A DNA stretch of 64,000 bases from the NCBI RefSeq assembly GCF_001975225.1, contig NZ_CP019445.1, positions 2,480,001 to 2,544,000 on the forward strand, given 5' to 3'. Both the position numbers and the translations under genes were made by a program. The notes below the pieces were generated by a model that made no database searches, was not told the origin of the DNA, and saw only the letters and a list, made by a program, of their open reading frames with translations. This DNA is from Kosakonia cowanii JCM 10956 = DSM 18146. GTDB lineage: Bacteria > Pseudomonadota > Gammaproteobacteria > Enterobacterales > Enterobacteriaceae. This document shows positions 44,740 through 53,931 of this stretch, one piece after another. Numbering within the stretch: position 1 is the stretch's first letter; every line of letters starts with the position of its first letter.

Positions 44740-45515
44740 GCCCGCAGTCCGGTTTATCCCTGCGCGGCTTCAGCGCGGGTTACCACAAACAGCCGATTAT
44801 TCAGGATCTGGCGATTGACCATCTGCCGCGCGGCAAAGTGACGATCCTGCTCGGGCCGAACGGCAGCGGCAAATCGACGCTGCTGCGCGCCATGGCCGGG
44901 CTGAACAAAGCCCAGGGCGAACTGCTCCTCGATGGCGATGATCTGCTGACGCAACCCTTCGCCAGACGCGCCGAGCAGGTGGTTTACCTGCCGCAGTCGC
45001 TGCCGGCAGGCGTGCATCTGCATGTGCTGGAGTCGATTATCGTGGCGCAGCGCGCGTCCGGCGGCCTGCACAGCGCTGAGCAGCAGGCGCAGGTGATGAC
45101 GCTGTTGCGCCAGTTGGGGATTGAGCACCTGGCGCTGCACTATCTTGATCAGCTCTCCGGCGGGCAGAAACAGCTGGTCGGTCTGGCGCAGTCGCTGATC
45201 CGCCAGCCCACTTTGTTGCTGCTGGACGAGCCGCTCAGCGCGCTGGATCTTAATTATCAATTTCACGTGATGGATCTGGTGAAGCGCGAAACTCAGCGCC
45301 GTAACATCGTCACCGTGGTGGTGGTGCACGATATCAATATCGCGTTGCGCCACGGCGACCATGTGCTGATCCTGAAAAAGGGCCAACTGGTGGCCGACGG
45401 CGATCCGGGAGAAGTGATCACCCCGCACACGCTGGCAGAGGTGTACGGCGTGCGCGGGCGGGTGGAGCCCTGCTCGCAGGGCATGAAACAGGTGATTATT
45501 GACGGTTTAAGCTGA
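44736..45515 (+). CDS. Iron-siderophore ABC ATPase
   Basis: A 259-residue ATPase. Walker A GPNGSGKST, signature LSGGQKQLVGLAQ, Walker B LLLLDEPLSALD, and the His in VVVHDINIAL are all intact. It overlaps the permease end (ATGA), third gene of the operon. No terminator is obvious before the convergent TPR gene that ends 22 bases later. Confidence 0.92.
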   Translation: MSPQSGLSLRGFSAGYHKQPIIQDLAIDHLPRGKVTILLGPNGSGKSTLLRAMAGLNKAQGELLLDGDDLLTQPFARRAEQVVYLPQSLPAGVHLHVLESIIVAQRASGGLHSAEQQAQVMTLLRQLGIEHLALHYLDQLSGGQKQLVGLAQSLIRQPTLLLLDEPLSALDLNYQFHVMDLVKRETQRRNIVTVVVVHDINIALRHGDHVLILKKGQLVADGDPGEVITPHTLAEVYGVRGRVEPCSQGMKQVIIDGLS

Positions 45516-45536
45516 GCGTAAGCCGCCGCAGCGCGA

Positions 45537-46016
45537 TCACCAGCGCTGATGCGGGTTCTGCGCGTAGTGGCGCAGCACCTCAGCGTAGGGTGCCGTGCGG
45601 ACATCGGGGTTTTGCACAATGGATCCCAGCAGCACGGCAAGCGCGACGTCGTGCTCGCCAAGGTTGTGCAGGCAGAGCGCATAGAAGGGCGGCACTTCGG
45701 TTGCCTGCGGCCAGCGGGCGATAATCTCCTCAAACTGCGCTTTCGCCTGCGGGTATTTCCCCAGGCAGCGCCAGGTTGAGGCAAGGCCAAAGCGCGCTTC
45801 AAACTCATCTTCATCGCTAAGGCCAGCCTCAATCGCCGCCAGGTAATACCCTTCGGCATCCCGCTCGCGGCCCTGGTTATCAAACGACCAGGCGATATTG
45901 AGCAGCGCCTGCGCGCGCAGCGCCGGTTCATCGGCAAGTACCTTTAACGCCTCGCGGCTCTGCTCATGCTCGCCCGCTTTTCGCAGCGCAATCGCTGCCT
46001 GCAACCTGCTCTCCAT
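45537..46016 (-). CDS. TPR-repeat protein
   Basis: A 159-residue protein with three or four tetratricopeptide-like helical pairs, for example ALLNIAWSFDNQGRERDAEGYYLAAIEAG, ARFGLASTWRCLGKYPQAKAQFEEII and YALCLHNLGEHDVALAVLLGSIV. No signal peptide. Such proteins act as protein-interaction scaffolds. No specific function can be assigned. AAGGAG is present just before the start (read on the minus strand). Confidence 0.8.
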   Translation of the reverse strand: MESRLQAAIALRKAGEHEQSREALKVLADEPALRAQALLNIAWSFDNQGRERDAEGYYLAAIEAGLSDEDEFEARFGLASTWRCLGKYPQAKAQFEEIIARWPQATEVPPFYALCLHNLGEHDVALAVLLGSIVQNPDVRTAPYAEVLRHYAQNPHQRW

Positions 46017-46076
46017 TCGCCTCTCCTTAAAAATGTTGAGGCTATGTTATAAGCGAGGCGGCAGGCAGCCACAAGG

Positions 46077-47375
46077 TTAGCGCGCGCTGACCCGCCAGAT
46101 GGTGTTGCCCGCATCGTCGGCAATCAGGACGCCGCCCTGCTTATCCATCGCCAGTCCGACCGGCAGACCGCGCACCTGCTTCTCATCATCGGTAAGAAAA
46201 CCGCTCACCACCGGCTGCGGTTGCCCGACCGGTTTGCCGTTTTCAAACTTCACCCACACCACCTGATAGCCGTTAAGCGGCTTGCGGTTCCAGCTGCCGT
46301 GCTCGCTGACAAACGCGCCGCCGCGGTATTGCGGCATATTCTCTCCGGTGTAGAAGAGCAGGCCGAGCGGGGCGACGTGAGAGCTGAGCGCGTAATCGGG
46401 CTTAATCGCCTGCTTCACTAGATCCGGGCGCGGCGGCTGGACGCGCTCATCCACATGCTGACCGAAGTAGCTATAGGGCCAGCCGTAGAAGCCCTTATCC
46501 TGTACCGAAGTCATGTAATCTGGCACCAGATCGGAGCCAATCTCGTCACGTTCATTGACGATCGCCCACAGCGCACCGCTTTCCGGTTCCCACTGCAACC
46601 CAGTCGGGTTACGCAGGCCGCTGGCGAAAATGCGGCTCGCTCCGGTTGCGGCATCCACCTCCAGCACCGCCGCACGGCGGTATTCCGCGCCGATACCGTT
46701 CTCAGTGATGTTGCTGTTGGAGCCAACACCGACATAGAGCTTGCTGCCATCAGGGCTGGCGAGCAGGGATTTGGTCCAGTGATGGTTAATCGGCCCGCCC
46801 GGCAGTTCCGTTACTACTTCACCCGGCGCGGTGATGGAGGTTTGCCCCTCCTGATAGGGGAATTTCACCAGGCTGTCGGCATTCGCCACCCACAGGGTGT
46901 TGCCAATCAGCTGGATACCGAACGGCGAGTGCAGGTTTTCAATAAAGGTGTGCTTCTGCCATTTGCCGTCGACATTGCGCAGCAGGGTAATGCGATTGCC
47001 GCCGGGGCCGCCTTTGCCGGAGGCTTTCTGCACGATGCCCATAATCAGCTGTTTCGGGCGCGTGGTTGGCTTCGCCGGGCCGTTGGCTTCCGCCACCAGC
47101 ACATCGTTATTTGGCAGCACATAGACCTGACGCGGGTGTTGCAGGCCATCGGCAACTTTCTCAATCTTCAGCCCCTGCGCCACTTTTGGCATCTCGCCCT
47201 CTTTCCACGCCACCCCTTCGGGCACCTGCATCGGCGGCATCAGGAAGTTTTGCGCTTTTGGCAGTTCAGGGTTTGGCCCCACTTGTTTAGCCGGATCGAG
47301 GCTGGCGCCCTGATCGCAGCCGGCCAGCAGCGCGGTGAGCGTAAAGGCGAGGAGTGTTTTGCGGTGGATTCTCAT
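46077..47375 (-). CDS. Lipoprotein sorbosone-dehydrogenase-like oxidoreductase
   Basis: A 432-residue six-bladed beta-propeller protein of the PQQ-dependent sugar / L-sorbosone dehydrogenase family. A lipobox LLAGC (Cys about 19) after a short signal sequence shows membrane anchoring on the periplasmic side. Family blocks are LQHPRQVYVLPNNDVLVAEA, NRITLLRN, SPFGIQLIGNTLWVANADSLVKFPY, HWTKSLLASPDGSKLYVGVGSNSN, GLRNPTGLQW, and SEHGSWNRKPLNGYQVVWV. The stop-start overlap with the DUF2231 gene suggests a two-gene unit. Whether PQQ is bound is not known; pqq genes are not in the window. Confidence 0.88.
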   Translation of the reverse strand: MRIHRKTLLAFTLTALLAGCDQGASLDPAKQVGPNPELPKAQNFLMPPMQVPEGVAWKEGEMPKVAQGLKIEKVADGLQHPRQVYVLPNNDVLVAEANGPAKPTTRPKQLIMGIVQKASGKGGPGGNRITLLRNVDGKWQKHTFIENLHSPFGIQLIGNTLWVANADSLVKFPYQEGQTSITAPGEVVTELPGGPINHHWTKSLLASPDGSKLYVGVGSNSNITENGIGAEYRRAAVLEVDAATGASRIFASGLRNPTGLQWEPESGALWAIVNERDEIGSDLVPDYMTSVQDKGFYGWPYSYFGQHVDERVQPPRPDLVKQAIKPDYALSSHVAPLGLLFYTGENMPQYRGGAFVSEHGSWNRKPLNGYQVVWVKFENGKPVGQPQPVVSGFLTDDEKQVRGLPVGLAMDKQGGVLIADDAGNTIWRVSAR

Positions 47376-47800
47376 GCGATCACTCCTTTGCGGGTACGAA
47401 GGGCAAGCTGGACGTTAGCAATCAGCAGCAGCGCCACCACGGCGGTGGAGAGGATCACCCCCAGCGGCACCACGGCGTAGGCGTCGCGGCTGTGGACAAA
47501 GGCGTTAAAAATCGCCAGCACAATGGCCAGCAGCCAGAGCCAGAAGTGGATTTTTACCGCCGCCGTCGCCAGCGGGCGTTGGGTGAACCACACCTGCACC
47601 AGGTTTATTAGCCGCGGCACAATCGCCAGCACCAGCCCGATGGCGATAAGCCAGCTTGCCGCGTCGGTCCACATAATTTGAAAAGATTTGAGGTAGAGAA
47701 TATCGAAGATCCACGCGGCGGTGAAAAAGCCGAGCGGCAGGGGGTTTAACAGTTCATAGAGCGCAATGGCGACCCGCGATGGTCCGGAGGTAGTTTGCAT
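47372..47800 (-). CDS. DUF2231-like membrane protein
   Basis: A 142-residue protein with four hydrophobic helices (FTAAWIFDILYL, ASWLIAIGLVLAIVPRLINL, HFWLWLLAIVLAIFNAFVHSRD, GVILSTAVVALLLIANVQLAL). It matches the DUF2231 type, often adjacent to PQQ- or cytochrome-dependent oxidoreductases, and may help pass electrons to the membrane (inference). It overlaps the dehydrogenase gene by 4 bases. The start follows AGGAAGACCA on the minus strand. Confidence 0.8.
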   Translation of the reverse strand: MQTTSGPSRVAIALYELLNPLPLGFFTAAWIFDILYLKSFQIMWTDAASWLIAIGLVLAIVPRLINLVQVWFTQRPLATAAVKIHFWLWLLAIVLAIFNAFVHSRDAYAVVPLGVILSTAVVALLLIANVQLALRTRKGVIA

Positions 47801-47975
47801 TGGTCTTCCTTAGTAAACAGGGGATCGGGAAGTGACCACGACTCAAGCCACAGAACGTGCCTGATAAAGGGTAGACAAAATAATGTGAAACGGCGGTTTG
47901 TTAGCAGCGTTGTGCGCCATAACGCATTCTGCATAGTTATAAGTTTCGAGACGGGAATATTCACTTTACATTGAG

Positions 47976-47995
47976 TTATTGATAATGATAATCGG
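47976..47995. promoter_or_regulatory. Fur operator before TonB receptor operon
   Basis: TTATTGATAATGATAATCGG contains overlapping Fur hexamers about 90 bases before the receptor start. The long 283-bp gap upstream otherwise shows only AT-rich promoter-like sequence. Confidence 0.82.
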
Positions 47996-48083
47996 TCTCA
48001 AATTGTTTCTTATTGTTCTTATTTGATGTTGTTACGGATGATCTTCGCCCGTGCGGCGAGATATTACATTGAGGGTTGTTTGC

Positions 48084-50180
48084 ATGCGATTTTCCCCTTT
48101 CTATGGCGCGCTTACTCTGGTCATCGCGTCGCCGCTTTATGCGCAGGATGCGACAAGCAGTGAAGAAGACGTGGTTGTAACGGCTACGCGTACCGACGGC
48201 TCGCGCAATGACTCCCCGCAGGTGATCAAAGTGATCACTGAAAAGGAGATTGCCCAACAGCGCCAGCTCACCTCCGATACCTCGCAGATCTTAAGTAACC
48301 TGCTGCCGTCGTTTTCGCCGTCGCGGCAGAAGATGTCCGGCAGCGGTGAGACCCTGCGCGGGCGTACGCCGCTGGTGATGATTGACGGTATTCCGCAATC
48401 CAACCCCCTGCGCCCGACCGGGCGTGAAATGCACACCGTCGATGCCTCCATGATTGAGCGCATTGAGGTGATCAAAGGGGCTAACACCAGTAACGGCGTG
48501 GGCGCGACGGGTGGGGTGATCAACATCATCACTAAACGGGCGAAGCCGGGCACCGCCAACCAGCATTTCAGCATCGAAACCACCACGCCGACCTCTGAAC
48601 TTAATCACGATACCCTGGCCTACAAAACCAACTACAGCATCAATGGCAGCGAGGAGTATCTCGACTACCTCTTCGCCCTCAGCTATGAAGATCAGGGGTT
48701 GTTCAAAGATGCGAATAATCACGCCATTGGCGTGGATAACACCCAGGGTGATTTGATGGACTCCCGTGCGTGGGATCTGCTGGCGAAAGTAGGTTACTGG
48801 CTCGATAACGACCAGCGTGTGCAGTTAAGCCTTAACCGCTACCGACTGAAAAATAAAGATAATTATATCAGCGTCACCGGCGATCGCGACGCGGGCAGGT
48901 TGACCACCTCACGCAAAGGCACGCCGGAAGGCACCGCGCCGCATAACGATGTCTGGACCGTGGGCACCACCTACGACAACTACAATCTCGCCGGGATGAA
49001 GCTGACTGCGCTGGCCTACTATCAGCGCTACGAAGCGCTGTTCGGTGCCACCAACTCCTCCTCCTTCCAGGACCCGCAGATTGCGCCAATTGGTACGCTC
49101 TACGATCAGAGCCGCGCGTATACCGATAAGTACGGCAGCAAAATCGCCCTGACAAAAGATGATATCTGGGACGATCGCATTAAGGCGACGGTGGGCTTCG
49201 ACACGCTGTTTGATAACTCGAAACAGGATCTGTGGAGCACCGGGCGCACCTATGTGCCGGAGATCAACTACACCGATCTCTCGCCTTTCCTGCAACTTGA
49301 GTACGCGCCGGTGGAGTCGGTCAAACTGAGCGGCGGCATTCGCTACGAGTATGCGCGCCTGAAGATCGACAGCTACCAGACGGTGTGGGCCAACGATCGC
49401 GTTACGGTCGAAGGGGGCACGCCGTCGTTCGATGAAACCCTCTACAACGCCGGAATTGTCTGGACGCCGGTCACGCCGCTGAGCCTGTTTGCCAGCTACA
49501 GCGAAGGCTTTACCGTGCCGGATGTTGGCCGCGTGCTGCGCGGCATCGACACGCCGGGGGTGAAGCTGAGTGATTACAACAGCCTGCAACCGATCATTAC
49601 CAAAAACAGTGAAGTCGGCTTCCGCGTCCAGCAGGCGCCGTTCGATTTTGAGGCCAGCTACTACAAATCGACCTCTAAACTGGGCAGCCGCGTCGAGTTG
49701 CAAAACGACGCCTTTGTTGCGCGGCGTGAAAAGACCGAGATCGATGGCGTTGAAGTGAGCGCGGGCTACGCGCCGAACGCTGACCACAAGCTGACGCTGG
49801 CGTGGTCGCATATGCGCGGCCGCTACGACAGCGATGATAACGGCAGCCTTGATGCCAAACTCGACGGTCTTAATATCGCCCCGGATCGCATCATCGCCAG
49901 CTGGTCGGCGAACTGGAACACTGAACTGAGCACCTTCTTGCAGGCTAACTGGGCGCTGAGTAAGAAGTTCGACGACGAAGAGAAGGATTTCTCCGGCTAT
50001 GGGATTGTCGATGCGGCGGTGGGCTACAAGCTGCCTTATGGTCAGCTGAGCCTTGGCATCTCTAACCTGCTCAACAAGCAGTACGTCACCTATTACTCGC
50101 AAAGCGCCTCGGTCGATCCGGATCGCTACTTCGCCGGGCGGGGCCGCACGGCCACACTCGGTTACAGCCTCAACTTCTGA
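48084..50180 (+). CDS. TonB-dependent siderophore receptor
   Basis: A 698-residue outer-membrane receptor. It has a signal peptide (MRFSPFYGALTLVIASPLYA), the TonB box EDVVVTATR, a plug with GETLRGRTPLVMIDGIPQSNP and ERIEVIKGANTSNGVGATGGVINIITKR, and a barrel ending in a terminal Phe (GYSLNF). The start at 48084 gives a proper signal peptide and has GAGGG 9 bases upstream; the longer frame adds 11 unlikely residues. It is distinct from FepA and about as close to hydroxamate-type receptors as to any other; ligand unknown. Fur-controlled, first gene of the iron cluster to about 54.7 kb. Confidence 0.92.
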   Translation: MRFSPFYGALTLVIASPLYAQDATSSEEDVVVTATRTDGSRNDSPQVIKVITEKEIAQQRQLTSDTSQILSNLLPSFSPSRQKMSGSGETLRGRTPLVMIDGIPQSNPLRPTGREMHTVDASMIERIEVIKGANTSNGVGATGGVINIITKRAKPGTANQHFSIETTTPTSELNHDTLAYKTNYSINGSEEYLDYLFALSYEDQGLFKDANNHAIGVDNTQGDLMDSRAWDLLAKVGYWLDNDQRVQLSLNRYRLKNKDNYISVTGDRDAGRLTTSRKGTPEGTAPHNDVWTVGTTYDNYNLAGMKLTALAYYQRYEALFGATNSSSFQDPQIAPIGTLYDQSRAYTDKYGSKIALTKDDIWDDRIKATVGFDTLFDNSKQDLWSTGRTYVPEINYTDLSPFLQLEYAPVESVKLSGGIRYEYARLKIDSYQTVWANDRVTVEGGTPSFDETLYNAGIVWTPVTPLSLFASYSEGFTVPDVGRVLRGIDTPGVKLSDYNSLQPIITKNSEVGFRVQQAPFDFEASYYKSTSKLGSRVELQNDAFVARREKTEIDGVEVSAGYAPNADHKLTLAWSHMRGRYDSDDNGSLDAKLDGLNIAPDRIIASWSANWNTELSTFLQANWALSKKFDDEEKDFSGYGIVDAAVGYKLPYGQLSLGISNLLNKQYVTYYSQSASVDPDRYFAGRGRTATLGYSLNF

Positions 50181-50218
50181 TGGTCGCCGCTCCCCTCGCG
50201 GGAGCAGCAAAGTAACGG

Positions 50219-51118
50219 ATGAATAGCCTGAATATCTCACTCTCCCGGCGGCGCGGCCTGCAAGCGATGCTGCTCTATGGCATCGCCCCTGGCCTGTTTG
50301 CCGCACCGCCAGCCTTGCCGCGCGCCATCTCACTCTTTCAGGGGGCGACGGACAGCCTGGCAGCGCTCGGCGTGACGCCCTGCGGCATGGTGGAGTCATG
50401 GGCGGAAAAGCCGGTCTACCGCTACCTGCGCCCGCGCTTCTCAAACGTGCCGCAACTCGGGCTGGAGACGCAGCCGCAGCTGGAAAAGATGGTGCTGCTG
50501 AAGCCCGATATCATCTTCGCCTCGCGTTTTCGCCACCAGGATGTCGCGCCGCTGATGGCGAAAATCGCCCCGGTGGCGCTGCTCGATGATGTGTTTGAGT
50601 TTAAAAAAACGCTCAGCGTGGTTGGCGACAGGCTCGGTCTTGCCGACAGTGCCAACGCGCTGCTGCACCAGTGGCAGCGCCGGGTGGTGACGCTGCGCGG
50701 GCGCATTGCGCAGCACTTTGCCGCACCGCCGACGGTGTCGGTTATCGAAGTGCGCCCCGATCATATTCGCAGCTATGTCGCCGCCAGCTTTCCCGGCTCG
50801 GTGATGAGCGAACTGGGTTTTGGCTGGAACAGCGCCGCGCAGCAGGCGCGCAGCACCTCGCTGCGCTTTTCAAGCTTCGAGAATATCCCGCTGCTTAATG
50901 CCGATCTCTTCTTCATTTTGCTGCGCACAGAGAGCGCGGCGATTATGCGCCACTATCAGGCGCTGACCGCGCACCCGCTCTGGCAACAGCTGCGGGCGGT
51001 GAAGGCGCAGCGGCTGTGGACGGTGGACAGCGTGCCGTGGAGTTTGTCCGGCGGCATTCTTGGCGCCAATCACATGCTTGATGATGTCGACGCCGCGCTG
51101 CGCGGGGAGGGGGCATGA
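50219..51118 (+). CDS. FhuD-like siderophore binding protein
   Basis: A 299-residue periplasmic binding protein. Its start has a twin-arginine-like signal (SLSRRRGLQAMLLYGIAPGLFA), as FhuD does. The sequence LAALGVTPCGMVESWAEKP, QLGLETQPQLEKMVLLKPDIIFAS and MAKIAPVALL follows FhuD/FecB layout. It overlaps the first permease by 4 bases. It suggests a hydroxamate or carboxylate siderophore. Confidence 0.87.
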   Translation: MNSLNISLSRRRGLQAMLLYGIAPGLFAAPPALPRAISLFQGATDSLAALGVTPCGMVESWAEKPVYRYLRPRFSNVPQLGLETQPQLEKMVLLKPDIIFASRFRHQDVAPLMAKIAPVALLDDVFEFKKTLSVVGDRLGLADSANALLHQWQRRVVTLRGRIAQHFAAPPTVSVIEVRPDHIRSYVAASFPGSVMSELGFGWNSAAQQARSTSLRFSSFENIPLLNADLFFILLRTESAAIMRHYQALTAHPLWQQLRAVKAQRLWTVDSVPWSLSGGILGANHMLDDVDAALRGEGA

Positions 51119-52101
51119 AGGGGCGCTTTCTGCTCTGCTTTGCGCTGCTGCTGGTGATGGCGGCACTCAGCGTAATGGTCGGAACACAAATTTATACGCC
51201 GGGCGAGATTGCGCGCGCGCTGTGGCAGCCGGATGCCACTCTCGCGCGTGATGTGATTATTCATACCTCGCGCTTACCGCGCACGCTGTTGGCAGCGGCC
51301 GTCGGCGCTTTCCTTGCGGTGGCGGGGGCGCTGATGCAGGCACTAACACGTAATCCGCTCGCATCGCCTGGGCTGTTTGGCGTCAATGCCGGTGCGGCGC
51401 TGCTGATTGTGCTGGCGGGTGCGCTGTTCAGCATTGGCGAGGCGTGGGTCACGCTGCTGCTGGCATTTACCGGCGCGTGCATCACCGGGTCGCTGGTGTG
51501 GTTTGCCAGCCAGAGAAGCAGCGGTCAGCTTAACCCGCTGCGGCTGGTGCTGGCGGGCGTGGCGATCACCGCCCTGTGCAACGCTTTTACCCAGGCGATC
51601 CTGGTGATGGATCAGGAGAGCCTCGACACCATGCTCTTCTGGCTGGCAGGGAGCCTTGCGGGCAACGATCTTGCACATCTCTACCCGATGCTGCTGCCGG
51701 GCGGGCTGCTGCTGATTGTCGCCATGCTCTGCGGCGGGCAGATGGGAGTGCTCAACGCAGGTGAAGAGATTGCCCGCGGGCTGGGGCAGAACATCGCCCG
51801 AGTGCGCCTGCTGGCCAGCGTGCTGGTGGTCGGGCTGGCGGGCTGCGCGGTGGCGCTGGCGGGCAATATCGGCTTTGTCGGGCTGATTGTGCCGCACATC
51901 GCCCGGCAACTTTTCGGCAGTGATGTGCGTACCTTGCTCCCTGCCTGTGCGCTGCTGGGGGCGTTGCTGCTGCTGGCGGCGGATATCGCCGCGCGGGTGG
52001 TGATCCTGCCGCAGGAAGTGCCGGTCGGGGTGATGACCGCACTGCTAGGCGCACCCTTTTTTATCCTGCTGGCGCAGCGCCGGGGGCAGCATGCCGGATA
52101 G
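51115..52101 (+). CDS. Siderophore ABC permease 1, FecC-like
   Basis: A 328-residue FecCD-family permease. It shows SRLPRTLLAAAVGAFLAVAGALMQALTRNPLASPGLFGVNAGA and AGNIGFVGLIVPHIARQLFGSDVRTLLP. It is coupled by overlap with the binding protein (4 bases) and the second permease (11 bases). With permease 2 it should form a heterodimer. Confidence 0.92.
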   Translation: MKGRFLLCFALLLVMAALSVMVGTQIYTPGEIARALWQPDATLARDVIIHTSRLPRTLLAAAVGAFLAVAGALMQALTRNPLASPGLFGVNAGAALLIVLAGALFSIGEAWVTLLLAFTGACITGSLVWFASQRSSGQLNPLRLVLAGVAITALCNAFTQAILVMDQESLDTMLFWLAGSLAGNDLAHLYPMLLPGGLLLIVAMLCGGQMGVLNAGEEIARGLGQNIARVRLLASVLVVGLAGCAVALAGNIGFVGLIVPHIARQLFGSDVRTLLPACALLGALLLLAADIAARVVILPQEVPVGVMTALLGAPFFILLAQRRGQHAG

Positions 52102-53122
52102 CCAACTCTTTCGCTGCGGCGCGTATGCCCGGCTCTACTCGCGCCGCCAGTTGCTGATGCTGGCGAGCTGCACGCTGATCGCCGCGCTGATTGTACTTAT
52201 TGCGCTGAGCGTCGGCGATGTGCCGATCCCGCTGCTGCACACCCTTCGCTTACTGGTGCTGACTGATAACAGCGCAGAGCATTTTATTCTGCATGAGCTG
52301 CGTCTGCCGCGCGTGGCGCTGGCGCTGCTGGCGGGCGGCGGGCTGGGGCTTGCCGGGTTGATTTTGCAAACCCTTGTGCGCAACCCGCTCGCCTCGCCGG
52401 ACACCCTTGGCGTCACGGCAGGCGCCAGTGCCGGTGCGCTGCTGTGGCTCACCTTTTTTAGTCTGCGTTATGGCAGCGCGGGCATGCCTTATGCCGCAAT
52501 GGCTGGTGCGGCCTGCGCCGTCGGGCTGATCTTTCTGTTAAGCGCGCGGCGCGGGTTAACGCCGCTGCGCATGATTTTGACCGGGGTTGGCGTCTCGGCG
52601 CTGGCGGGCGCGGTGGTGACGCTGATCCTCGTATTCAGCCCGCTGACCACCACCTTTTCCGCGTGGGTGTGGCTGAGCGGCAGCGTCTATGCCGCCAGCT
52701 GGCCGAAGGTGCTGCACTTGCTTCTCTTCTACCTGTGGGCGATCCCGCTGCTGGTCGTTCTGCTGCGTTACCTGAAGGCGCTGCAGCTTGAGGATGCGCT
52801 GGCAACCGGGCTGGGGGTGCGGGTGAATGCTATTCGCCTCCTGCTGTTGCTGGCCTGCGTCGCGCTCTCCGGCAGCGCGGTGGCGCAGGTCGGGGCGATG
52901 GCCTTTGTCGGGCTGGTGGCACCGCATCTTGCTCGCCTGGTGGTGGCGCAGGGGATCTTCAGCCAGGCATATGTCGCGACGTGCAGCGGCGGCAGTATGG
53001 TGGTGGCCGCCGATCTGTTGGCGCGCACGCTGTTTCGCCCCGCCGATCTGCCCGCCGGGATCTTTGTCGCGCTGGCCGGCGCGCCGCTCTTTCTTTGGCT
53101 GCTGATAAGGCAGCGTTCGTAA
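52091..53122 (+). CDS. Siderophore ABC permease 2, FecD-like
   Basis: A 343-residue partner permease. It shows LRLPRVALALLAGGGLGLAGLILQTLVRNPLASPDTLGVTAGA and VGAMAFVGLVAPHLARLVV. The ATG at 52091 lies inside the end of permease 1. The ATPase gene starts 14 bases after its stop. Confidence 0.92.
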   Translation: MPDSQLFRCGAYARLYSRRQLLMLASCTLIAALIVLIALSVGDVPIPLLHTLRLLVLTDNSAEHFILHELRLPRVALALLAGGGLGLAGLILQTLVRNPLASPDTLGVTAGASAGALLWLTFFSLRYGSAGMPYAAMAGAACAVGLIFLLSARRGLTPLRMILTGVGVSALAGAVVTLILVFSPLTTTFSAWVWLSGSVYAASWPKVLHLLLFYLWAIPLLVVLLRYLKALQLEDALATGLGVRVNAIRLLLLLACVALSGSAVAQVGAMAFVGLVAPHLARLVVAQGIFSQAYVATCSGGSMVVAADLLARTLFRPADLPAGIFVALAGAPLFLWLLIRQRS

Positions 53123-53136
53123 GCAATGGGGAAATT

Positions 53137-53931
53137 GTGTCTCTGATAACGGAAAAACTGCGCGTCAGCTACGCGCAGCGGCAGGTGATCGACGGGCTCG
53201 ATTTAACCCTGCCGACGGGCAAGGTTTCGGTGCTGATTGGCAGCAACGGCTGCGGCAAAAGCACGCTGTTAAAAGCGATGGCGCGCCTAATCACGCCGCA
53301 ATCCGGTGCGGTCACTCTCGACGGAATGGATATTCACGCCAGCGCCAGCGCAAAAGTGGCGCGCAAGCTGGCGATTTTGCCGCAAACGCCGGTGGCACCG
53401 GAAGGCATCACCGTGCGCCAGCTGGTGAGCCTTGGGCGTTTTCCCTATCAAAACTGGCTGCGTCAGTGGTCCGTTGAGGACGATCATCATGTTGATGAAG
53501 CGCTGCGCTTAACCGCGACCACGGCGTTGCAGCACCGCCCGGTTGAAGCGCTCTCCGGCGGTCAGCGCCAGCGGGTGTGGATTGCAATGACATTAGCGCA
53601 GGCTACCGATACGCTGCTGCTCGATGAGCCAACCACCTGGCTCGATCTGGCGCACCAGGTAGAGATCCTCGAACTGCTGCGCGATCTCAACCGACGGCAG
53701 GGCAAAACTATCATTATGGTGCTGCACGATCTCAATCTCGCCTGCCGCTACGCCGATCACCTGGTCGCTATCCGCGAAGGGCGGGTTGTTGCCGAGGGTG
53801 CGCCGCAGCAGATCATGACCGAAGCGTTAGTGAGCCACGTCTTTAACCTGCGCTGTCGCATCATTGACGATCCCTTTTTCCATACGCCGATGTGCATTCC
53901 TTTTCCGGGTGAACACCATGCTGAACCCTGA
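53137..53931 (+). CDS. Siderophore ABC ATPase, FecE/FepC-like
   Basis: A 264-residue ATPase with Walker A GSNGCGKST, signature LSGGQRQRVWIAM, Walker B LLLDEPTTWLD and the switch His in VLHDLN. It starts with GTG at 53137 (MSLITEKLRVSYAQ) preceded by GGGG; the open frame further upstream runs inside permease 2 and is not part of it. Its end overlaps the reductase gene by 14 bases. Confidence 0.93.
   Translation: MSLITEKLRVSYAQRQVIDGLDLTLPTGKVSVLIGSNGCGKSTLLKAMARLITPQSGAVTLDGMDIHASASAKVARKLAILPQTPVAPEGITVRQLVSLGRFPYQNWLRQWSVEDDHHVDEALRLTATTALQHRPVEALSGGQRQRVWIAMTLAQATDTLLLDEPTTWLDLAHQVEILELLRDLNRRQGKTIIMVLHDLNLACRYADHLVAIREGRVVAEGAPQQIMTEALVSHVFNLRCRIIDDPFFHTPMCIPFPGEHHAEP

Noticed and set aside
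48909..50444. 511-residue antisense frame inside the TonB receptor gene
   Set aside because: The sense strand encodes a complete receptor with all motifs; the antisense frame has no domain and is a codon-usage artefact.
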